Position numbers and translations under genes: made by a program | Shown: piece after piece, positions 58,546 to 64,000 of the stretch | How positions within the stretch are numbered: position 1 is the stretch's first letter | How the letters are laid out: the number at the start of each line of letters is the position of its first letter | Source of the DNA: CAZEVY01 sp964515555 | GTDB lineage: Bacteria; Acidobacteriota; Terriglobia; Bryobacterales; Bryobacteraceae | Reading direction: 5' to 3' | Assembly (NCBI GenBank): GCA_964515555.1 | Contig: CAZEVY010000004.1 | Span: forward strand, 59,068-123,067 | DNA length: 64,000 nucleotides | The notes under the pieces: model-generated | What the model was told of the DNA's origin: nothing | Seen by the model: the letters and a program-made list of their open reading frames with translations, nothing else | Database searches by the model: none

Positions 58546-59855
58546 AACTCCTCGCGTTCCTCCTGGCCGCTCTCACCCTCGGCGCCGCCGAGCCCGACTG
58601 GCCGGCGATCGAAAAGCACGCGCTCGACCTGTTCCAGCGCTACCTGCGCATCGAGTCCGTGAACCCGCCCGCCGACACGCGCGCCGCCGCCGCGCTGTTC
58701 GAGACCGAACTCAAGCGCGCGGGGCTCGCCCCTCAGATCCACGTCGCGGGGCCCAACGGCCAGACCAACCTCACGGTGCGCCTCGCCGGACGCGACCGCG
58801 CGAAGAGGCCGCTGCTGCTGCTGAATCACTTCGACGTCGTGCCGGTCGACCCGAAAGCGTGGAAGCTGAATCCGTTCGGCGGCATCATTCGCGACGGCAT
58901 GATCTGGGGACGCGGCGCCATGGACATGAAGGGCATCGGCGTGATGCACCTGGTGTCGCTGGTCGCCATGAAGCAGGCGGGCGCCGTGCCGCCGCGCGAC
59001 ATCGTCATGCTCTCCACCGCCGACGAGGAGACCAACGGAGTCTACGGCATCCAGTGGATGCTCAAGAACCGCGCGCGGGAGATCGACGCCGAGTACGTCA
59101 TCGACGAAGGCGGACTCGGGAGCCGCGAGGTGTTCGCGCCGGGGAAGCTGGTCTTCGGCGTGGCCGTGGGCGAGAAGCAGGTGGCGTGGATCAAGGTGCG
59201 CGCGACGGGAACGGCGGGCCACGGCTCGCAGCCGATCGCCGACAACGCCAACCTTACGCTGCTGCGCGCGCTGGAGCGCGCCATGGCGCAGAAGGAGGGC
59301 GCGCCCGTGCATCCGGTGGTCGGCGAGATGCGGCGCGCGGCGGGCGGCGCGCTGGCGTCGAACAAGTACATGGACGCGATCCAGCGCAACACCATCTCGC
59401 TCACGACGCTCGAGGCCGGCGTCGGCTCGCCCAAGAAGGCCAACGTGATCCCGTCAGTCGCCGAGGCCACGCTTGATTGCCGGCTGCTGCCGGGCGTGAA
59501 TGTACAGGAGTTCGTATCGGAGATGCGGGCGCGCATCAACGACCCGCGCGTGACAGTGGAGCTGACCAACGTGGCCGACGACGCCGGGGCGAGCGACCAT
59601 CGCACGCCGCTGTTCGCGGCCATCTCGGCGGCCATCCGCAAGCATCACCCCGAGGCGGCGGTGACGCCGATGCTGGTGCCGCACGGGACGGATTCCGTGA
59701 AGCTGCGCATCAACGGCGTGATCGCCTACGGGTTGACGCCGATGGTGCTCGACCTCGCCACGATGGGCATGCACACCGACGACGAGCGCATCCCGGTCGC
59801 GGAATTTCTGAAGGGCGTTCGGATTTACTTCGACGCGCTGTCGTCGGAGTGGTGA
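58542..59855 (+). CDS. M20 family metallopeptidase
   Basis: 437 residues with a short signal peptide (MKLLAFLLAALTLGAA). Zinc ligands and catalysis: LLLNHFDVVPVDPKAWKLNPF (His-x-Asp), DGMIWGRGAMDMKGIG (Asp), STADEETNGVYG (catalytic Glu-Glu), YVIDEGGLGS and the dimerisation-domain segment VSVxG... as RATGTAGHGSQP; a final His in MGMHTDDERIP. M20 enzymes hydrolyse peptides, N-acyl amino acids or related amides. Export points to use on peptides in the periplasm, next to a sugar kinase gene that would act on murein fragments. Confidence 0.92.
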   Translation: MKLLAFLLAALTLGAAEPDWPAIEKHALDLFQRYLRIESVNPPADTRAAAALFETELKRAGLAPQIHVAGPNGQTNLTVRLAGRDRAKRPLLLLNHFDVVPVDPKAWKLNPFGGIIRDGMIWGRGAMDMKGIGVMHLVSLVAMKQAGAVPPRDIVMLSTADEETNGVYGIQWMLKNRAREIDAEYVIDEGGLGSREVFAPGKLVFGVAVGEKQVAWIKVRATGTAGHGSQPIADNANLTLLRALERAMAQKEGAPVHPVVGEMRRAAGGALASNKYMDAIQRNTISLTTLEAGVGSPKKANVIPSVAEATLDCRLLPGVNVQEFVSEMRARINDPRVTVELTNVADDAGASDHRTPLFAAISAAIRKHHPEAAVTPMLVPHGTDSVKLRINGVIAYGLTPMVLDLATMGMHTDDERIPVAEFLKGVRIYFDALSSEW

Positions 59856-59930
59856 GGCCGGTGCAGTGCAACCAGGGCGCGGGGGAGGTGGGCGAAATAC
59901 CCCAGCGGCGCCGGGGCGCGGGCGGGAGCC

Positions 59931-60839
59931 TTACTCTTCGTCGGGGTGAACCTGGGCGTGGTCTTCGGCCGACTCCAGGTGGGTCATGATCTCGGCGCGC
60001 ACCCCCAGGTCGCCGGCGACGCGGCGCTCCAGGGCGGTGGCGAGCTGGTGGGCCTCGCCGAGCGGCATCGAGAAGGGAAACAGCAGGTGCACTTCGATCA
60101 GCACACGCCCGCCGATGTCGCGAAACCGCACGTTGTGGTAGCGGATGCCGAGTTCTCGGCAAATGCCGTCGAGCCGGGCGCGGAGACGCGCGTCGATATC
60201 CGGGTCGGCGTAGTCGAGCAGGCCGCGGACGGCCTGGCGCATCAACTGGCCGCCGGTGCGGAGAATGTTGAGCGCCACGGCGATGGCCACCAGCGGATCG
60301 AGCGGCTTCCATCCGGTCGCCCAGACGACGCCCAGGCCGGCGACGACGCCGAAGCTGGTCCAACTGTCGGTGAGCACGTGCTTGCCGTTGGCTACGAGGA
60401 TCAGCGATCCGTGACGGCGGCCGGTGCGCACCAGGTAGAGGCCCAGCAGCAGGTTCGCGACTGACGCGGCGGCGACGATCAGCGTCCCGGCCTCCAGCCG
60501 CTCGAGCGTCACACCGGCCAGCAGCACGCGTACGGCGGCGGCGACGATGCTCGCGCCGGCGATGAAAATGGCGGCGCCTTCGAAACCGGCCGAGAAATAA
60601 CTCATGCGGCTGAATCCATAGCGGTAGCGCGCGTTGGGCGGACGCTTCGAGAGCCAGAAGCTGAAGGCGGCGAAGGCCACGGCGACGATGTGGAGCACCG
60701 ACTCGGCGGCGTCGGAATAAATCGCCGCGGATCCCGTCATCCAGTAGGCGCCGATCTTGCCGATCAGCATGGCGACGCCGACGGCGAGCGAAAGCGCCAT
60801 GGCGCGGCCGGCGGGGTCGGGTCGGGCTGAAGCGATCAT
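59931..60839 (-). CDS. cation diffusion facilitator (CDF) family transporter
   Basis: 302 residues from ATG 60839. Six membrane helices; TM2 site SAAIYSDAAESVLHIVA (Asp and His) and TM5 site HVLTDSWTSFGVV (HxxxD). The C-terminal cytoplasmic domain has FRDIGGRVLIEVHLLFPFSMPLGEAHQLATALE, the ferredoxin-like metal-sensing fold. CDF proteins export Zn2+, Co2+ or related ions in exchange for protons. The metal cannot be assigned. Longer starts up to 60926 read non-family sequence. Confidence 0.93.
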   Translation of the reverse strand: MIASARPDPAGRAMALSLAVGVAMLIGKIGAYWMTGSAAIYSDAAESVLHIVAVAFAAFSFWLSKRPPNARYRYGFSRMSYFSAGFEGAAIFIAGASIVAAAVRVLLAGVTLERLEAGTLIVAAASVANLLLGLYLVRTGRRHGSLILVANGKHVLTDSWTSFGVVAGLGVVWATGWKPLDPLVAIAVALNILRTGGQLMRQAVRGLLDYADPDIDARLRARLDGICRELGIRYHNVRFRDIGGRVLIEVHLLFPFSMPLGEAHQLATALERRVAGDLGVRAEIMTHLESAEDHAQVHPDEE

Positions 60840-61085
60840 GCGGCCAATGAACAAGCTACAGCAGATCGGCGGCCAAATCGGGGGGCGTTTTTGGCGCAGG
60901 CCGCGCAATTCCACCCAGGACCCCACGACTGGTAGAGTTTTCCTGCCACGAAATGTCGTGGTCGGCGCCGGGGGTGGAGGCGGGGAGGCCGTAACACGTT
61001 GATTTCTAAAGACAGACGGGACAGATCGGAAACTTTGCGGTCATTGGCACCGAAACTGCATCCGATAAGTGTCAGGAAGGGCAAA
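60840..61085. other. intergenic region between divergent genes, with a small inverted repeat
   Basis: 246 bp without a gene. It holds the inverted repeat at 60946-60961 and, close to the ATG at 61086, a GGAAGGG ribosome binding site and a possible GATAAG -10. No promoter with a good -35 is visible. Reading frames extending from 60999 do not resemble the family of the downstream protein. Confidence 0.35.
60946..60961. repeat. perfect inverted repeat CCACGA-AATG-TCGTGG
   Basis: 6-bp arms with a 4-bp spacer, in the region upstream of the conserved hypothetical gene. It could be an operator; no T-run follows, so a terminator is unlikely. Confidence 0.4.
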
Positions 61086-61490
61086 ATGCTAAGCGTGGCG
61101 GAGATGTTTGAACCTCACCCGAATCTCAGCAGTCAGATCAACGGGCAGATCGTCGAGTCCGAGGTAGAAGGCGGCGTGTACCTGGAGAACCTGCCGATCG
61201 GAGCGCGACTGGAAGTGACCACCGCGAACCGGACCTACATCGTCCAGAACCTGGGCGACGGGCAGGTGATGATCGAAGGGCATCCCAAGTACTGCCCCCA
61301 GGCGGTGCAGGTCGAGCTGCACGGTTCGACCTGGCGTCACGCGATGATCAAGATGCACTACATCGGCCGGGGCATGTACCTGGAGTTTCGTCACCCCGAG
61401 CACGGCATCATGCGGACCTCGAAGGTTCTGGAGATCCGCGATGTGTCGCCGGTGGCGCGTCGCGAAGAGCCGATTACGCGAGTGTCGTAA
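61086..61490 (+). CDS. conserved acidobacterial hypothetical protein, 134 residues
   Basis: 134 residues from ATG 61086, after GGAAGGG. Blocks: YLENLPIGARLEVTTANRTYIVQNLGDGQVMIEGHPKYCP, VELHGSTWRHAMIKMHYIGRGMYLEFRHPEHGIMRTSKVLEI. I recognise this as a conserved uncharacterised protein of acidobacteria. The beta-strand-rich pattern with GHPKYCP and HIGRGMxLEFRHP suggests a PilZ-like or SH3-like barrel; function is unknown. Palindromic repeats follow the stop. Confidence 0.75.
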   Translation: MLSVAEMFEPHPNLSSQINGQIVESEVEGGVYLENLPIGARLEVTTANRTYIVQNLGDGQVMIEGHPKYCPQAVQVELHGSTWRHAMIKMHYIGRGMYLEFRHPEHGIMRTSKVLEIRDVSPVARREEPITRVS

Positions 61491-61493
61491 GCG

Positions 61494-61566
61494 GGCGACC
61501 CGGAGGGTCGCCGCGGTGCTGGAGCGCCGTAGCACCCATGAAGCGCGACCCGGAGGGTCGCCGCGG
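61494..61566. repeat. two copies of a 22-bp hairpin repeat flanking another inverted repeat
   Basis: Direct repeats at 61495-61516 and 61545-61566, 50 bp apart. Each forms a hairpin with an 8- or 7-bp stem and GGA loop (GGCGACCC-GGA-GGGTCGCC). Between them, GGTGCT (61515-61520) and AGCACC (61531-61536) form another stem. It sits between convergent genes at 61490 and 61573, where REP-type elements are common. Confidence 0.7.
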
Positions 61567-61572
61567 CGGAGT

Positions 61573-63858
61573 CTAGTCCGGCGCCCACACCTCAATCTTT
61601 TCCACGATCAGCCGGGTCGGGACGTTTCCCGCAGCGACGTTGGTGATCATGAGGTCCCCGGCGTTTTGCGCGGGCAGCGGGACGATCACGTCGACGAACT
61701 TCTCCGAAGGCCAGAGGCTTATTTGCGTGAGCGGCTCGCCGCCGCGGCGATCCAGAATGCGGAAGCCGGCCTGCCCCTCCAGCACGCGCGCTCGAATGCG
61801 CAGCGTGATTCCCTCGCGCCCACCGGGATCGTAGCCGAGTGAGGCGCGCGCGGCGTAGCTCCAGCGCTCGGCCTTGGCGGCGATGTGCGCGGCGCCCGAT
61901 CGCAGCTCGACGGCGGCGCCCGGAACCGCGGTGAGGCGGTCGAGAGCGACTCCGCGGAGCACGGATTCCTTCGCATCCTTCGACGCCGCCATAAGTGCGA
62001 CATCCTCAATAACGACACGCGAGCGCACGCCTTCGGCGGCGTTGGCGATGACCAGGGTGTCCGTGCGCCCGGGAGAGAAGACGGGTACGTAGACATTGAT
62101 CGCGCCCAACTCCGGCGTGAGCAGCTTCTCGTACATCGGATTGGAGTGTTTGCGCTCGCCGAGACGCTCGAGGACGCCGGCGATGGCACGGCCCTCGAGG
62201 ACGCGCGCGCGCAGTAGCACGTAATGCGGTCCGGCGAGTCCGCGCGCGATGGGAACGGGGACGAGCGCGGCGTAGGAAGTCGCGCGAGGTCCGGCGACGA
62301 CCTCCACGGTGCGCGCGAAACGCACTTCCGCGGGGTCGTAGGCGGCGATGGTCTCGATGGCGACGGCGCGGTCGACGCGCACCAACGAGGGGGACGGCGC
62401 ATCGCCGCATCGCGTGGTGGCTTCCGAGGCCGTCAAGGAGGGCGGCGGCGGCAATCGCGCGCCGGCAGGGGCGCGGGGCAGTTCGCCCGCGTCGAGCATC
62501 CGCTTCAGGATGGGGACCAGCCGCTGGAAGACGATCCAGGCGCGCAGGCGCTCGCCGTCCTCGGTCATGTGCACGCCGTCGACGAACAGGCCGGGGTCGA
62601 GCGGGAAGTCGGCGGCGACGTCGAGGAAGTCGAGCTTGCGATCGGAGGCCCAGCGGCGGTAGGCGCGGTTCTGGAAATCGGCCATGCGGCGGATATCGGC
62701 GTAGCGCAGCGGCCACAGCATGGTGTTCAACTGCTCGTAGAGATAGCGGTGACGCGCGGGCGAGAGCGCGAGGTCGCCCGCGGCCATCCAGACGAAGGAG
62801 CTCATGAGCAGGCGCGCGCCGGAGGAATCGAGCGTGCGTCGAATGGTCTCCAGATCGGAGAAGACGCGCGTGAGGTCGAGCGGGAGATCGGGATGCGCGG
62901 GGTCGGGCGACTGCTCGTCGACGCCCGCGGGCCACTTAAGGCGATAGCGCGGCTTGAGGGGCTCGCCGGCGGTGCTGAAGCCGTTGAGCGCGCGGTCGGT
63001 GAGCTCGGCGGTGCGGAGGCTCGATCGCAGGAAGGCGGGGAGAACGTGCGCGGCGACGGGGTCATTGGGATCGATCCTGGCGCGCGGGCGAATCCAGGGG
63101 TCGACCATGCCGTTGACGGAGAAGAAATGATTGGCGCCTTCGTAGAAGACGGCGAGGTCGGGATCGAGCGGGAGCAACTCGTCGCGGACGATGGCGGCGA
63201 TGTCGGACGACATCATGCCGTACCGGCCCATGTTGAGCCCCTCGAATCGCGCGGCGAGGTTGTGATGCGCGGCCCAGCGGTTCAGCCAGTGGACGACGCG
63301 CTCGGGATAGGAGAAGGCGAAGTAGGCCTGGCTGACGGTGGTGGACGCTCCGAGGAAGCCGACGCGAATGGCGCCGGCGGGCCTGGCGAGCGCGAGCGGC
63401 GGGCCGCGCAATCCGAATTCGTTGACGACCATGCGGCCGGCGGTGGTGATGTTCGGCAGAAAGCGATAACGCGGGTGCGGCGAGACGGCGGGAGGATCGA
63501 AGACGCGCAGAGTGGGCGGGTAGCGATCGAAAATGCTCGACGGCGCGCAGCGCTGAGTTTCGAGGAAGTGGCGATTCCAGGCCTGGTCGGCTTCGTGGAC
63601 GAAGACGCCGCGGCGCTGGTAGTCGTCGTAGAGCTTCCGGCGCGCGGCGTCGACGGGGCGGCGATTGGGGAGCGGCGGGGGATCTTCGGCGAACCAGCGG
63701 CGGTCGGTTCCTGGGGCGGCGGGGAGGCGGCCGGCGTAGCGGTCGACGGCGCCGGTGAGGAAGGGGCGCGGGGCGCCGGCGAGGAGCCGGAGAGCGGCTT
63801 CCGCGAGAAGGATCGCGAAGAGGGTGGAGGCGAGGACGAGGAGAGCGCGTCGCGCCAT
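61573..63858 (-). CDS. SGNH/GDSL-like hydrolase-related protein
   Basis: 761 residues from ATG 63858. An N-terminal anchor or signal (MARRALLVLASTLFAILLAEAALRLLAG) is followed by an SGNH-like domain: IRVGFLGASTTVSQAYFAFSYP (block I, with Thr after Ser), DLAVFYEGANHFFSVNG (block III, usual Asn) and LFVDGVHMTEDGERLRAWIVF (block V, Asp and His), residues about 175-460. The last 250 residues (from about 500, SPSLVRVDRAVAIETIAAYDPAEVRFARTVEVVAGPRATSY) form a tandem pair of jelly-roll-like domains. Possible role in polysaccharide acetyl removal or transfer. The longer start at 63897 is not favoured. Confidence 0.75.
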   Translation of the reverse strand: MARRALLVLASTLFAILLAEAALRLLAGAPRPFLTGAVDRYAGRLPAAPGTDRRWFAEDPPPLPNRRPVDAARRKLYDDYQRRGVFVHEADQAWNRHFLETQRCAPSSIFDRYPPTLRVFDPPAVSPHPRYRFLPNITTAGRMVVNEFGLRGPPLALARPAGAIRVGFLGASTTVSQAYFAFSYPERVVHWLNRWAAHHNLAARFEGLNMGRYGMMSSDIAAIVRDELLPLDPDLAVFYEGANHFFSVNGMVDPWIRPRARIDPNDPVAAHVLPAFLRSSLRTAELTDRALNGFSTAGEPLKPRYRLKWPAGVDEQSPDPAHPDLPLDLTRVFSDLETIRRTLDSSGARLLMSSFVWMAAGDLALSPARHRYLYEQLNTMLWPLRYADIRRMADFQNRAYRRWASDRKLDFLDVAADFPLDPGLFVDGVHMTEDGERLRAWIVFQRLVPILKRMLDAGELPRAPAGARLPPPPSLTASEATTRCGDAPSPSLVRVDRAVAIETIAAYDPAEVRFARTVEVVAGPRATSYAALVPVPIARGLAGPHYVLLRARVLEGRAIAGVLERLGERKHSNPMYEKLLTPELGAINVYVPVFSPGRTDTLVIANAAEGVRSRVVIEDVALMAASKDAKESVLRGVALDRLTAVPGAAVELRSGAAHIAAKAERWSYAARASLGYDPGGREGITLRIRARVLEGQAGFRILDRRGGEPLTQISLWPSEKFVDVIVPLPAQNAGDLMITNVAAGNVPTRLIVEKIEVWAPD

Positions 63859-63912
63859 CGTCGGCAATTTCGAGTATGGCACGGCGAGTAAAGACACTAC
63901 GGCGCCGGCAAC

Positions 63913-63954
63913 AGCGATCAGCGGTCAGCGATCAGCGATCAGCTGTCAGCTATC
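63913..63954. repeat. tandem heptanucleotide repeat, six units of AGC(G/T)(A/G)TC
   Basis: Units: AGCGATC, AGCGGTC, AGCGATC, AGCGATC, AGCTGTC, AGCTATC, followed by a partial unit. Similar 7-bp repeats are scattered in intergenic regions of many bacteria and yield the peptide pattern QRSAIS in short frames. Confidence 0.75.
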
Positions 63955-63967
63955 AGCTTGCCGTCCG

Positions 63968-63999
63968 CGCCGGGCGCCGCGTTAACGAGACGCCCGGCG
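63968..63999. repeat. inverted repeat, 9-bp arms with 14-bp loop, at the right edge
   Basis: CGCCGGGCG (63968-63976) pairs with CGCCCGGCG (63991-63999). There is no T-run within the window, so it may be a repeat or the stem of a terminator continuing to the right. Confidence 0.45.
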
Positions 64000-64000
64000 G

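Larger units (their letters stand above)
63859..64000. other. end-of-window intergenic region with heptanucleotide repeat and hairpin
   Basis: 142 bp. It contains CATACT (63873-63878), a possible minus-strand -10 before the SGNH-like gene, the heptanucleotide tandem repeat at 63913-63954 and the inverted repeat at 63968-63999. No gene is called. Confidence 0.4.

Noticed and set aside
62224..63891. Plus-strand open frame of 555 codons opposite the SGNH-like gene
   Set aside because: Gly/Arg/Glu/Asp-rich shadow of a recognised gene with SGNH blocks.

Overview
The window is GC-rich and densely coded. It looks like an acidobacterial chromosome segment, most likely from the Solibacter/Bryobacter branch. 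The main reasons are a TIGR03437-type (Solibacter C-terminal) domain protein at 21747-24431, two very large Oar-like TonB-dependent receptors with an N-terminal carboxypeptidase-regulatory domain, paired Uma2 genes, Tat-signal sugar-type oxidoreductases and enolase-superfamily enzymes, and a secreted Abhydrolase_10 protein. This assignment is inferred from family content, not from a marker-gene tree. No rRNA, tRNA, CRISPR array, insertion sequence or prophage was seen.

Layout. 1-780: tail of a CO-dehydrogenase/xanthine-dehydrogenase-type operon (flavin subunit end, CoxG). 752-5009: minus-strand group with an FG-GAP-type exported protein, a nucleotidyltransferase-like protein, a DUF4143-type AAA ATPase and a PD-(D/E)XK-like protein. 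5060-11284: YggS, a glycosyltransferase, a DUF1697 protein, a subtilase, an NHL propeller, a Gfo/Idh/MocA oxidoreductase and a short antitoxin-like protein. 11511-11974: a Phd/YefM-YoeB toxin-antitoxin pair. 12228-17271: a serine-hydrolase pseudoenzyme, a zinc ribbon protein, MsrQ, an esterase-CBM9 fusion and Uma2. 17430-28823: two giant outer-membrane receptors, a second Uma2, the TIGR03437 protein, a haem-binding protein and a tandem YCII protein. 28964-36707: YCF48 propeller, acyl-CoA dehydrogenase, RarA, VOC protein, class-C-type serine hydrolase, QueA and TsaD. 36729-43126: Abhydrolase_10 protein, alkyltransferase-like protein, enolase-superfamily enzyme, an uncharacterised gene pair, and a BlaI / M56-TonB regulatory pair. 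43366-49677: a tightly coupled housekeeping operon (rpsP, KH protein, rimM, trmD, rplS, rnhB, a small membrane protein, two signal peptidases, a mannose-1-phosphate guanylyltransferase). 49742-59855: ECF sigma factor plus TonB-like protein, endonuclease III, a TldD/PmbA pair, a lipoprotein, a membrane glycosyltransferase-like protein, a BadF-type kinase and an M20 peptidase. 59931-64000: CDF transporter, a conserved small protein, an SGNH-like protein and repeats.

The most striking signal is regulatory. Nine start codons lie exactly 6 nt downstream of a -10-like hexamer (A at position 2, T at position 6), which is the geometry of leaderless mRNAs. In three of them the -10 box contains the stop codon of the gene upstream. 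Other genes carry clear Shine-Dalgarno sequences, so the genome appears to mix both initiation modes. Two distant genes for beta-lactamase-fold proteins (12228 and 34502) share a nearly identical promoter, TTGACA-N17-TAAAGT with an inverted TACTT-N9-AAGTR element, which suggests one regulator. One of these two proteins has lost all of the catalytic residues expected of its fold. Unusual fusions include an M56 sensor-type protease with carboxypeptidase-regulatory and TonB domains, an esterase with a CBM9-like domain, and a membrane glycosyltransferase-like protein with a discoidin-like end.
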